Assembly (NCBI RefSeq): GCF_002752165.1
Contig: NZ_MOMB01000052.1
Span: 1 to 64,000 of the forward strand
Length of the DNA: 64,000 nucleotides
Direction of reading: 5' to 3'
Origin: Erwinia sp. OLFS4
GTDB taxonomy: Bacteria; Pseudomonadota; Gammaproteobacteria; Enterobacterales; Enterobacteriaceae
Position 1 is the stretch's first letter. Each line of letters opens with the position of its first letter. Below are positions 19,044 to 27,796 of the stretch, one piece after another. A model generated the notes under the pieces. That model saw nothing but the letters and a program-made list of their open reading frames with translations, was not told the origin of the DNA and did not search any database. The position numbers were made by a program, and so were the translations under genes.

Positions 19044-20963
19044 TTATCTTGCCGGGCGCACCTCACGCCAGTAGTGAATTAACGTTTGATAATTCTCTTT
19101 CACCTGGCTGACCAGCGCCTCATCGTTAATTTTACCTTGCAGCCACTCCCGGGATGGCTGGCCAAAGATGGTGCGACCCACGGCAAATCCTTTTACCCAT
19201 GGCGCGTCGGCTGCAGCAGCAAAACCCGCTTTAAGGGTCTCTTCCGGCGCATCCAGTCCCAGCAGTAAAATACCGCGACAATGGGGGTCCTCTTTCTCAA
19301 GCAGTGTGCCGGCTTCACGCCAGCTGGCGGCAGACAGGGGCGGAAGTTTCCACCAGTCTGGCTGAATACCGAGAGCATAAAAATGGCGCAGAATATCCAG
19401 ATAAAAGGATTCGTTCTGGTCAGCCTGATTCGGCGACAAAATAATCTCCAACAGAAGTTCATGGCCGGATTGATTACAACTGTGCCAGATATCCAGTATT
19501 AGTTCATCCTGCTGCCTGCAGACGACTTCGCCATCGTGCGGATGGTAAAATACCAGACATTTCACCACGTGTTCCTGTGGCCAGTTGATGAGCTGTGAAC
19601 CAATATTGCCATGCTCAAGGCGCAACGGATGAGCGCCGGGTAACTCAACGGGACGGCCAATCCACCATCCTTTGCCGCTAATGGCATTCAGCGTGGGCTG
19701 GCCGTAGGTTGTATCGGCAAGAATGCCACTGCGTCCTTGCAGACCGGCTGCGGCGGCGGTTTCCTGGGCGGCGCGCAGCAATAACATTTTCAGTCTGGGC
19801 AATAATGCGCTATCTGCCCCTGCCTGCCGCGCCATATCTTCCAGCTGTTTACGGTGGTCAAAAGCAAACACGCAAAGTTCTGGCCAGTGCTGTTTGCGGG
19901 TGGTCACCCGATGTAAATGATTGAGACGGATATCTTTATCCGGGCGTGGTACTAATGCTGTACGTTGCAGATAGTCGTCCAGTTCTTCTTTAGTAGGCAT
20001 TGCCGGGGCGCAGCCATGGCGTGACACCACCAGCGCGCCGCAGGCGTTAGCATAGCGGCATGCCTGCTCCCAGCTTTCATCATTAAGCCAGCCTCGCAAT
20101 AATCCGGACATAAACGCGTCTCCTGCGCCCAGCACGTTCAGTACCTCAACCCGTACGCCACGGTGTATTTCCGCTTCCTGCCAGTCCAGGGGGATAGCCT
20201 TTTCCAGTACGACGCACCCGAGGGCGCCGCGTTTGCAGACCAGTGTTGCTTGCGTTTTCTTGCGTACCTGTTGCAGCGCGGCCAGGGTGTCGGTGCTTCC
20301 TCCGGCAATGTGAAATTCTTCTTCCGTGCCGACAATTAAATCAAAATAATGCAGCACATCCTGTAGTTCTTCAGTTACGCGCTGCGATTCTATATAACGG
20401 GTTTCCCCGTCGCCCAGTGATGTCAGGCCCCACAGGACCGGCCGGTAATCAATATCCAGCGCTGTTTTCAGTCCATGTCGCCGGGCTATTTCCAGTGCTT
20501 TGAGCACGGCAGCACGCGTATCCTGATGAGACAGATGGGTTCCTGTCACAGCCAGCGCCCGGGATGAGGCAATATAGTCTTCATGAATATCTTCCGGAAC
20601 CAGCCCCATATCTGCGCACTTTTCACGGTAGAAAATAAGCGGAAAGGTATCCTGATCTTTAATACCAAGAATCACCAGTCCGGTCAGCCGTGTTTTGTCA
20701 GTAAATAAGCAGTGGGTATCCACACCGGCCCGTTGAAGCTCTTCACGTAAAAAACGTCCCATGTGTTCGTCACCGACGCGACCGAGCATGCCTGATTTAA
20801 GACCCTGAATCGCGGTTCCGTAGGCGACGTTTCCGGACGAGCCGCCGAGATATCTGGCAAATGAACTGGCATCTTCCAGCCGGGCGCCAATCTGCTGACT
20901 GTAGAAGTCAACTGCGATACGTCCAATACAAATCACGTCAAGCTGTGAATGTTGTCTTTGCAT
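19044..20963 (-). CDS. iolC: 5-dehydro-2-deoxygluconokinase fused to DUF2090 aldolase-like domain (IolC)
   Basis: The kinase phosphorylates 2-deoxy-5-keto-gluconate in myo-inositol catabolism. The 639-residue protein has a PfkB sugar kinase domain (about 1-325) with the N-terminal GGSSGNVAYG motif and the catalytic NVLGAGDAFMSG (Asp of GAGD), and a C-terminal DUF2090 domain (about 345-635) resembling the class I aldolase that splits the phosphorylated product (IolJ function). Such fusions are known in many proteobacterial iol loci. No separate iolJ is present in the window, which fits the fused domain doing that step. It is divergent from iolD across a 534-bp control region. Confidence 0.92.
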   Translation of the reverse strand: MQRQHSQLDVICIGRIAVDFYSQQIGARLEDASSFARYLGGSSGNVAYGTAIQGLKSGMLGRVGDEHMGRFLREELQRAGVDTHCLFTDKTRLTGLVILGIKDQDTFPLIFYREKCADMGLVPEDIHEDYIASSRALAVTGTHLSHQDTRAAVLKALEIARRHGLKTALDIDYRPVLWGLTSLGDGETRYIESQRVTEELQDVLHYFDLIVGTEEEFHIAGGSTDTLAALQQVRKKTQATLVCKRGALGCVVLEKAIPLDWQEAEIHRGVRVEVLNVLGAGDAFMSGLLRGWLNDESWEQACRYANACGALVVSRHGCAPAMPTKEELDDYLQRTALVPRPDKDIRLNHLHRVTTRKQHWPELCVFAFDHRKQLEDMARQAGADSALLPRLKMLLLRAAQETAAAAGLQGRSGILADTTYGQPTLNAISGKGWWIGRPVELPGAHPLRLEHGNIGSQLINWPQEHVVKCLVFYHPHDGEVVCRQQDELILDIWHSCNQSGHELLLEIILSPNQADQNESFYLDILRHFYALGIQPDWWKLPPLSAASWREAGTLLEKEDPHCRGILLLGLDAPEETLKAGFAAAADAPWVKGFAVGRTIFGQPSREWLQGKINDEALVSQVKENYQTLIHYWREVRPAR

Positions 20964-21497
20964 ACCGGTAATTCCTTCGGTGAACAGTGGACTGCGCTGA
21001 ATTTCGTTGTGTGACGTCAGCGTTAGCTAGTAGTAGCCCATCCAGTGACAAGAAAATGTATGACCAGAATAGGAAATAAAAATTTCATTTTCAAAATAAA
21101 TTGAAATTAACAGGTCAGAAGTGTGAGCCAGATAAAAGTCTGTCTGCCAGTCGGGATTTACCGGCTTTAACTGGCTTTATCTTCCTTGCTGGGGGTGGGA
21201 GGTGATCGCTAACCGGATAATAAAAGGGGCATCATTAGGTTATTATTCCTTACTATTCATTAAGATAGATTGATGGCTGTTGACGCGCCCGGTCAGCATC
21301 TTTACCAAACCTTCTGGTTGATATGCGATCTCACTCGCAGAATGAAATGTTTTTTCTATTGTTCATATATAGTGGAAAAAAAATTTGTTTATAATCGCTC
21401 TATGTTTCATCTGTTCCCGTAATATTCAGCCGGCACAATCGCTTTGGCGTTAATGTCTGGCTGGTTATATCGCGAACCAGAAAGCAAAGGACGATTT
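20964..21497. promoter_or_regulatory. iolC-iolD divergent control region
   Basis: A 534-bp region without a gene. At 21073-21086 it has GAAAT-AAAA-ATTTC, a palindrome matching the iolA upstream site, embedded in an AT-rich block (AAATAAATTGAAATT follows). A second AT-rich part near 21340-21400 (GAATGAAATG, GTGGAAAAAAAATTTG) probably holds the iolD promoter. IolR control is inferred from the shared half-sites. Confidence 0.5.
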
Positions 21498-23438
21498 ATG
21501 AGCACCATCCGATTAACTACCGCCCAGGCCCTGGTCAGATTTCTTAATAATCAGTATTTGTCGGTCGACGGTGTTGAACATCGATTCATCCAGGGTATTT
21601 TCGCAATCTTTGGTCACGGTAATGTGCTGGGTCTTGGGCAGGCACTGGAGCAGGAAGGCGGCGATTTGGTGGTGTATCAGGGGCGTAATGAGCAGGGAAT
21701 GGCCCATGCAGCCATTGGTTTTGCCAGGCAAAAGCTGCGGCGGGAAATTATCGCCTGTACGTCGTCGGTGGGGCCTGGCGCGGCCAATATGATCACCGCT
21801 GCTGCCACGGCGACGGCTAACCGTATTCCTTTGCTGTTGCTGCCTGGTGACGTATTTGCAACCCGTCAACCCGACCCGGTATTACAGCAGATTGAGCAAA
21901 GTCACGATCTGAGTCTCAGCACCAATGATGCTTTTCGTGCTGTCAGCAAGTACTGGGACAGGATCAATCGCCCGGAACAGTTGATGAGCGCATGTATCAA
22001 CGCGCTGCGCGTGTTAACCGACCCGGCAGAGACAGGCGCTGTCACGCTCTGTTTACCGCAGGATGTGCAGGGCGAAGCCTGGGATTTTCCTGATTATTTT
22101 TTCTGCAAGCGGGTTCATCTTCTCGATCGCCGGCTGCCTGGTGAAGAGCAGCTGGAAGCGGCGCTTTCATTGCTGTGCAGAAAGAAAAAGCCGCTGATTA
22201 TTTGCGGGGGCGGGGTGAAATACGCCGGGGCAGGTCAGGCATTGCGTCAGTTTGCAGAACGTTTTCAACTTCCTTTTGCTGAAACCCAGGCCGGTAAAGG
22301 GACGCTGACGTCCGATCACCCGCTTAACCTTGGGGGAATTGGTGAAACGGGTTGTCTTGCTGCCAATCTGCTGGCAAAAGAAGCCGATCTCATCATTGGT
22401 ATCGGCACGCGTTATACCGATTTTACAACCTCATCGAAGTGGTTATTTCAGCATCCGCAGGTGGATTATCTCACTATTAATATCAGCCGTTTTGATGCCT
22501 ACAAGCTGGACGCCGTTCAGCTGGTGGCCGACGCGCGTGCAGCTATCGGTGCACTGGAATCCAGGCTTATCGACAGCGAGTTTCACAGTCACTGGGGTGA
22601 CAGTATTCAACAGGCACAGAAGAAACAATATGCGGAAACTCAGCGGGTATATGACGCCACCTACCGTGATGACGGTTATGTTCCGGAAATAGACGATGCG
22701 TTGGATCGCCAGGCCGTATTTACCGAGTTTCATCGGTTGACCGACTCTTTCCTGACGCAAACCAGCGTGCTGGGTGTGCTAAATGAACAACTGCCGGCTG
22801 ACGCTGTTATCGTTGGCGCGTCTGGCAGTTTGCCCGGGGATTTGCAACGAATCTGGCGCACCAGAGGTGACAACAGCTATCACGTCGAATACGGCTATTC
22901 CTGCATGGGCTATGAAGTGAATGCCGCACTAGGCGTGAAACTGGCAGAACCCCATCGTGAGGTTTACAGCCTGGTCGGTGACGGTGCTTTTATGATGCTG
23001 CATTCCGAACTGGTCACTTCCCTTCAGGAAAATGCTAAAGTGAATGTCATCCTGTTCGACAATATGACCAATGGCTGTATCAATAATCTGCAAATCGGCC
23101 ACGGTATGGACAGTTTCAATACTGAATTTCGTTTCCGCAACCCCCACACTGACGCGCTTAATGGTGACCTGATTCCGGTTGACTATGCCGCTATTGCCGC
23201 AGGCTATGGTTGTAAAACCTGGCGGGTTACTACCCTCAGACAACTGGAACAGGCATTGACAGAAGCTCGTCACTCCTGCGTATCCACGCTGATTGATATC
23301 AAGGTATTGCCAAAAACCATGGCACATAACTATCTCAGCTGGTGGCATGTAGGTGGTGCCCAGGTTGCCAGGTCTGAACGTATTACTGCGGTTGCTCGTA
23401 CCCTCAATCAACACATTGAAAAAGCACGTAAATATTAA
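21498..23438 (+). CDS. iolD: 3D-trihydroxycyclohexane-1,2-dione hydrolase IolD (ThDP-dependent)
   Basis: IolD opens the ring of the diketo-inositol intermediate to give 5-deoxy-glucuronate. The 646-residue protein has the acetolactate synthase-like fold: N-terminal pyrimidine-binding domain with [15 protein letters not shown], central domain (about 220-360), and C-terminal domain with the ThDP motif [15 protein letters not shown] ending in NMTNGCIN. The ATG at 21498 has AAAGGA upstream and matches the family start; an earlier in-frame ATG at 21444 is unlikely. A terminator lies between it and iolG, so downstream genes may be expressed at lower level or from their own promoter. Confidence 0.95.
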   Translation: MSTIRLTTAQALVRFLNNQYLSVDGVEHRFIQGIFAIFGHGNVLGLGQALEQEGGDLVVYQGRNEQGMAHAAIGFARQKLRREIIACTSSVGPGAANMITAAATATANRIPLLLLPGDVFATRQPDPVLQQIEQSHDLSLSTNDAFRAVSKYWDRINRPEQLMSACINALRVLTDPAETGAVTLCLPQDVQGEAWDFPDYFFCKRVHLLDRRLPGEEQLEAALSLLCRKKKPLIICGGGVKYAGAGQALRQFAERFQLPFAETQAGKGTLTSDHPLNLGGIGETGCLAANLLAKEADLIIGIGTRYTDFTTSSKWLFQHPQVDYLTINISRFDAYKLDAVQLVADARAAIGALESRLIDSEFHSHWGDSIQQAQKKQYAETQRVYDATYRDDGYVPEIDDALDRQAVFTEFHRLTDSFLTQTSVLGVLNEQLPADAVIVGASGSLPGDLQRIWRTRGDNSYHVEYGYSCMGYEVNAALGVKLAEPHREVYSLVGDGAFMMLHSELVTSLQENAKVNVILFDNMTNGCINNLQIGHGMDSFNTEFRFRNPHTDALNGDLIPVDYAAIAAGYGCKTWRVTTLRQLEQALTEARHSCVSTLIDIKVLPKTMAHNYLSWWHVGGAQVARSERITAVARTLNQHIEKARKY

Positions 23439-23447
23439 ACCGGTATC

Positions 23448-23476
23448 GCTGTCAGCCTGACTGACAGCCCTTTTTT
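23448..23476 (+). terminator. Intrinsic terminator between iolD and iolG
   Basis: GCTGTCAG and CTGACAGC enclose CCTGA; CC and six T follow. Position inside the apparent iolDGE unit suggests partial termination or a separate transcript for iolG. Confidence 0.75.
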
Positions 23477-23506
23477 ACCAACCTTACATTCTACGAAGGT
23501 AGCTCT

Positions 23507-24520
23507 ATGACATTGAAACTTGGCGTAATAGGCTGCGGGGCGATTGGTCGCGAACATATTCGTCGCTGTAGCAAAGTACTACAAGGTGCTGAGGTGATAG
23601 CCGTTTCAGATATTAATGCGCAAGGTGCCAGAGACGTGGTCAACAGTCTGGGACTGAACGCCGAAATTTACGCGGATGGGATGGATGTGATTAACGCACC
23701 ACAGGTTGATGCCATCCTGGTGACATCGTGGGACCCGACCCACGAAGCATTTACCCTGGCGGCAGTAGCGGCGGGTAAATATGTGTTCTGCGAAAAGCCA
23801 CTGGCTATGAGCGCGGAAGGCTGCCGGCGCATTGTTGATGCGGAAATGACCCAGGGAAAACGCCTGGTGCAGGTTGGATTTATGCGCCCTTATGACAGTG
23901 GTTACCAGGCGCTGAAGAAGGTGATTGATCGGGGTGATATTGGCGAACTGCTGATGCTGCACTGTGCCCATCGCAACCAGAGTGTGGCTGAAAATTATAC
24001 TACCGATATGGCCATCACCAACACCTTGATTCATGAACTGGACGTACTGCGCTGGTTAACCGACGATGATTACAAAACGGTACAGGTCGTATATCCGCGT
24101 ACAACCACAAAGTCCCACAGCGGGCTGAAAGATCCACAGATTGTCCTGTTTGAAACCCAGAAGGGAATTCGCATTGACGTGGAAATATTCGTCAATTGCT
24201 CATACGGCTACGACATCCAGTGTGAAGTGGTGGGTGAAGACGGAATTGCACGTTTGCCTGAGCCTTCTTCTATCCAGCTACGCAAAGAGGCCCGTCTGGC
24301 CAATACCATTCTGACTGACTGGAAAGATCGCTTTATCGACGCTTATGACGTTGAGTTACAGGCATTTATTAACGATGTCAAAGCAGATCGACTAACCGGG
24401 CCTTCTGCCTGGGATGGTTTTGCCGCGTCGGTGGCGGCAGATGCCTGCCTCAGAGCGCAGCAGAGTGCCGCTATCGAGCCGGTGAGTATGCCGCCGCGTC
24501 CGTCGTTCTACGGTAACTAA
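23507..24520 (+). CDS. iolG: Inositol 2-dehydrogenase IolG
   Basis: IolG oxidises myo-inositol to scyllo-inosose with NAD, the first pathway step. The 337-residue protein has an N-terminal Rossmann fold ([13 protein letters not shown]) and the C-terminal substrate domain of the GFO/IDH/MOCA family. The catalytic Lys of CEKPLA and the His of [13 protein letters not shown] are present, but the residue aligned to the catalytic Asp172 of the Bacillus subtilis enzyme (VDTLVHE) is Asn here. Alignment around this point is unambiguous (NYTTDMA precedes both). Activity or substrate preference may therefore differ; scyllo- or other inositol use is possible. The AAGGTAGC ribosome site supports the start. 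Confidence 0.9.
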   Translation: MTLKLGVIGCGAIGREHIRRCSKVLQGAEVIAVSDINAQGARDVVNSLGLNAEIYADGMDVINAPQVDAILVTSWDPTHEAFTLAAVAAGKYVFCEKPLAMSAEGCRRIVDAEMTQGKRLVQVGFMRPYDSGYQALKKVIDRGDIGELLMLHCAHRNQSVAENYTTDMAITNTLIHELDVLRWLTDDDYKTVQVVYPRTTTKSHSGLKDPQIVLFETQKGIRIDVEIFVNCSYGYDIQCEVVGEDGIARLPEPSSIQLRKEARLANTILTDWKDRFIDAYDVELQAFINDVKADRLTGPSAWDGFAASVAADACLRAQQSAAIEPVSMPPRPSFYGN

Positions 24521-24743
24521 TAATCTGCCGGGCCAGACGGGAAAACAGTACGCCCTGACGGGAAGGCGGCATCCAATCCTGTTTGCCGTTGTGATGGAAA
24601 ACGGATGCCGCAGACCGTTGCGGCTAAGGTGCACGCAACAGGAAACGAATACCCCCAGGGCTGAAACGAATAAAAGAAAAGCGCTGACGTTGGTCAGACG
24701 TAATGTTAACGGACAGGAACAGTAAATAAGTAAGGCAGGCATC

Positions 24744-25640
24744 ATGAATAAAAATAATGTCAGGTTGGCTATTGCCCCAATTGGCTGGACAAATGACGAT
24801 TTGCCGGAATTAGGGAAAGAAAATACCTTTCAGCAAATTATCAGTGAAATGGCGCTGGCAGGTTTTAGTGGCAGTGAAGTCGGCAATAAATATCCACGCG
24901 ATCCGGCGATATTAAAACCCATGCTGGAGATGCGGGGAATAGAGATTGTTAACGCCTGGTTCAGTACTTTTTTTGCCTGTGGTGAAAAAGCGAAAACCCT
25001 TGATGAGTTTATCAATCATCGTGATTTTCTGCATGCAATGGGCGCAAAAGTGATTGGTTGTTCAGAGCAGAGCCACAGTATTCAGGGAACGGATAAAGCA
25101 GTGCTGGATGAAAAGCCGATCTTTAGTGATGAAGAGTGGCGTCTGACGGCGGAAGGTTACAATGCGCTGGCCAGACTGGCGGCAGAAAAAGGCATGCAGG
25201 TTTGTCTGCACCATCACATGGGAACAGGTATCCAGACAACGGAAGAAATCGATCGCTTTATGGCGATGACCAATGACGATGTCTTTTTACTGTATGATAC
25301 AGGTCATGCATATTATTCTGAGGGCAGTCAGCAAAAAATGCTGGCGATTCTTAACCGCTATCTGCCCCGCATTAATCATATTCATCTGAAAGATGTCAGA
25401 AACCACGTTATTGACCAGGTGCGCCTTGAACACCTGTCATTTCTGGATGGTGTCAAGCGCGGTACCTTTACCGTGCCTGGCGATGGAGATATCGATTTCC
25501 GGCCGGTGTTTGATGCGTTAGATAAAGCCAATTATTGTGGCTGGATGGTGGTGGAAGCAGAACAGGACCCGGCGCTGGCTAACCCGTTTGAATATGCGCT
25601 GAAGGCCCGACGCTATTTGCGGGAAACGGCTGATATTTGA
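24744..25640 (+). CDS. iolE: Myo-inosose-2 dehydratase IolE
   Basis: IolE dehydrates scyllo-inosose to the diketone used by IolD. The 298-residue protein is a TIM-barrel of the xylose isomerase-like family with [14 protein letters not shown] at the N-terminus, [21 protein letters not shown] and HIHLKDVR carrying the metal-binding Glu/Asp/His set. It starts 223 bp after iolG; the interval shows no gene and no strong terminator, so cotranscription with iolG is possible. It is the last gene of the island before dcrB. Confidence 0.95.
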   Translation: MNKNNVRLAIAPIGWTNDDLPELGKENTFQQIISEMALAGFSGSEVGNKYPRDPAILKPMLEMRGIEIVNAWFSTFFACGEKAKTLDEFINHRDFLHAMGAKVIGCSEQSHSIQGTDKAVLDEKPIFSDEEWRLTAEGYNALARLAAEKGMQVCLHHHMGTGIQTTEEIDRFMAMTNDDVFLLYDTGHAYYSEGSQQKMLAILNRYLPRINHIHLKDVRNHVIDQVRLEHLSFLDGVKRGTFTVPGDGDIDFRPVFDALDKANYCGWMVVEAEQDPALANPFEYALKARRYLRETADI

Positions 25641-25705
25641 TAGGTGAGTCTGTTCTGACTGAATATTCCTTACAGGCATGCCATGAGGAAATAAAAAGAA
25701 CGGTA

Positions 25706-25733
25706 AAAAAAGCGCCTGTTAACCAGGCGCTTT
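25706..25733. terminator. Bidirectional terminator between iolE and dcrB
   Basis: AAAGCGCCTG and CAGGCGCTTT enclose TTAAC, with an A-run on the left and TTT on the right. It can serve rightward iolE and leftward dcrB. Confidence 0.85.
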
Positions 25734-25759
25734 GCTGGTAATTCGCTACCCTGTAAACA

Positions 25760-26308
25760 CTATTTCAGTTTCAGGGAATCAATGATTTTTTTAGCGTCCT
25801 GTTGTGCCTGCTGCTGGTTATCTGCTGGCAGGGAAATCTGCATGGTGACAATTTTATCGTCAACCCGGGTCAGAATAATTGAGGACCAGCTGGTCTGATT
25901 ATGCGCGGAAATCACCGTGTCCAGCTCCTGCGCCTCATGGCCGTTGAGCGTCAGCGACTGATTGCTGATTACCTGAAGCTGGGGATCGCGGCTGCGCTGT
26001 TCGTCTTCCAGACGCCTGGCAAACACGTCCAGTTTCTGACGGGTATTATCGCCGATGAGAACAATGATGGTCCGTTGCTGCGTATTGTCAGCATAAACGT
26101 GCATGTTGCTGGCCTGGGTGGCAAGCTTGTCACTTTTATCGCTGATGCTGGCAGGCAGAGAGAAGGTCAGCTTGCCATCCATCAGTGAAACTTGTTGTGC
26201 TGCCTGAGTGCTGCTGTTTTCGCCGCTGGTTTGATCTTTTTTTCCGTCACAGGCCGCCAGACCAATCACCAGTAAACCTATTCCTGCATATTTCAGTAGA
26301 TTTCGCAT
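25760..26308 (-). CDS. dcrB: DcrB family lipoprotein
   Basis: A 182-residue inner-membrane/periplasmic lipoprotein. The signal peptide ends in the lipobox LAAC (Cys20), and the mature part matches E. coli DcrB: LMDGKLTFSLPASI, the NMHVYAD block, RLEDEQRSRDPQLQVI and ISLPADNQQQAQ. In E. coli it is needed for phage C1 and C6 infection and is linked to envelope lipoprotein maturation. Neighbour yhhQ in the same direction is the E. coli arrangement; yhhS, its other E. coli neighbour, is 11 kb away here because of the inositol island. Confidence 0.93.
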   Translation of the reverse strand: MRNLLKYAGIGLLVIGLAACDGKKDQTSGENSSTQAAQQVSLMDGKLTFSLPASISDKSDKLATQASNMHVYADNTQQRTIIVLIGDNTRQKLDVFARRLEDEQRSRDPQLQVISNQSLTLNGHEAQELDTVISAHNQTSWSSIILTRVDDKIVTMQISLPADNQQQAQQDAKKIIDSLKLK

Positions 26309-26646
26309 CCGTTTCCCTTAGTTAACGTCTCGATTTTCCTGTCACAGTCAAGCGTATTGCGTCGGTAAAAGCAACCTGTTGTGGTTTCCCGTATTGTTTC
26401 GCGGCCGAGTTTAGCGCACTGGCAGTGCCGGCTTCTCTGGCGCTACCAGTGGATAATCATGGCTGACCAGCAATAGTTCGTCTTGCTTTGATGCGATCAC
26501 GGCCGGTGACACAGCGCCGGGCTGTGAATTCCGGCCGCGGGTTGTCAGGCAGGCAGAGGGATCTCTTTTCGCCTGGGGTGGCGAAGTATGACAGATATGG
26601 CGATCTCCGGTTTTGCACGAATCGCCATTGCTGTCACGGCTTAATT
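26309..26646. other. Intergenic region between dcrB and yhhQ
   Basis: A 338-bp stretch without a convincing gene. It carries the large stem-loop at 26589-26636 close to the yhhQ stop, and presumably the dcrB promoter near 26340-26400. An open frame at 26488-26712 overlaps yhhQ and has no recognisable features. Confidence 0.4.
26589..26636 (-). terminator. Long stem-loop just after yhhQ
   Basis: Arms of 16 bases (TGACAG..ATGGCGAT and its complement ATCGCCAT..CTGTCA) match at 14 positions and enclose a 16-base loop, beginning 10 bases after the yhhQ stop. There is no T-run, so it may act in mRNA stability rather than termination. Confidence 0.4.
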
Positions 26647-27312
26647 TCAGCCGAAGTTGAGGTGTGGCTGCTGGGATTTCTCTGCCAGTCTTTTCAGCAA
26701 AGCATTGAGTAATACACCATAGGCCGGTAGAAAGAAGATCATGCAGATCAAAACCTTGAAGCTGTAATCCACCAGGGCGATTTCTACCCAGTGCTGGGCC
26801 ATAAACGGGTCCGGGCTTTTGTAGAAAGCGATAAAGAAAAAAGCCAGCGTATCGCTGATATTACCCAGGAACATTGCTGCAGCGGGGGCCAGCCACCACT
26901 GTGCTTTCTGGCGCAGGCGATTAAAGACATGGACATCCAGTATTTGTCCCAGTACGTAGGCCATAAAACTGGCGCAGGCAATACGAGCAACAAACAGGTT
27001 AACCTGCTGTAAGCCGGCCATCCCCTGCCATTCACCGTTAAACCACAGTGCCGAAATCAGATAGGAAATGAAAAGCGCCGGCAGCATGACAGCCAGAATA
27101 ATACGCCGTGCCAGCGGTGCGCCAAAAATACGTACCGTCAGGTCAGTGGCAAGAAAAATAAAGGGAAAGCTGAATGCACCCCAGGTGGTGTGAAAGCCAA
27201 AAATGGCAACAGGTAACTGTACAAGGTAGTTACTGGAGGTAATCACCAGCAGGTGAAAAAGCGATAGCCAGAAAAGCGCATGCCTGCGCTGATGTAATGT
27301 AAAAGCGATCAT
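26647..27312 (-). CDS. yhhQ: Queuosine precursor transporter YhhQ
   Basis: A 221-residue inner-membrane protein with about six segments that imports the queuosine precursors preQ0/preQ1 in E. coli. Family blocks are clear: LVITSSNYLVQLP, WGAFSFPFIFLATDLTVRIFG (split here by start of segment 2), and MFLGNISDTLAFFFIAF. It is divergent from tusA across a 214-bp region, as in E. coli. No preQ1 riboswitch aptamer could be recognised upstream. Confidence 0.93.
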   Translation of the reverse strand: MIAFTLHQRRHALFWLSLFHLLVITSSNYLVQLPVAIFGFHTTWGAFSFPFIFLATDLTVRIFGAPLARRIILAVMLPALFISYLISALWFNGEWQGMAGLQQVNLFVARIACASFMAYVLGQILDVHVFNRLRQKAQWWLAPAAAMFLGNISDTLAFFFIAFYKSPDPFMAQHWVEIALVDYSFKVLICMIFFLPAYGVLLNALLKRLAEKSQQPHLNFG

Positions 27313-27526
27313 AATGAACCTTTTTATATTGGGGTGAGGGAACCCTGCGTTAATCTGTCACAACAGATAGTCGCATAAATAAAAGAAACGGCGGCATGAT
27401 ACGTGAAACACCATAAGATGCAATGGTTAATTAATGCGCAAACGTTGGCGTCAATATGAGAGTTTGCAGCTGGCATAGCAGGCGCTAAACTAACGTCCCG
27501 GTTTTACTTGTGTTGGTGATACGACA

Positions 27527-27778
27527 ATGGCAGGCAACATTGATGTTCATGCGGATAAAATTCTGGATGCGTTGGGATTGCGCTGTCCGGAACCGGTTAT
27601 GCTGGTCCGCAAAGCGGTACGTGATATGGTGGCGGGAGAAACCCTGTTAATTATTGCTGATGATCCGGCAACTACCCGCGATATTCCGGGCTTTTGTACC
27701 TTTATGGAGCATACTTTGCTGGCGCAGGAAACTGACACTAAGCCGTACCGCTATCTGATAAAAAAAGGGATGGCCTGA
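27527..27778 (+). CDS. tusA: Sulfur carrier protein TusA
   Basis: TusA accepts persulfide sulfur from IscS and passes it to TusBCD for 2-thiouridine formation on tRNA wobble positions, and to molybdenum cofactor synthesis. The 83-residue protein has the SirA-fold with the active Cys20 in [10 protein letters not shown] and the [12 protein letters not shown] block. It converges on zntA with 18 bp between stops, and the zntA terminator overlaps its 3' end. Confidence 0.95.
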   Translation: MAGNIDVHADKILDALGLRCPEPVMLVRKAVRDMVAGETLLIIADDPATTRDIPGFCTFMEHTLLAQETDTKPYRYLIKKGMA

Positions 27779-27790
27779 TCCCTCAGGCCA
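27761..27790 (-). terminator. Intrinsic terminator of zntA overlapping the tusA 3' end
   Basis: TGGCCTGA and TCAGGCCA enclose TCCC; on the minus strand it is followed by TCCC and a T-run (complement of the A-run in the last tusA codons). Confidence 0.75.
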
Positions 27791-27796
27791 CGGGGG

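Noticed and set aside
27313..27526. Possible preQ1 riboswitch before yhhQ
   Set aside because: No aptamer-like pseudoknot with the conserved C-rich and A-rich parts could be seen; the region is simply the yhhQ-tusA divergent promoter.
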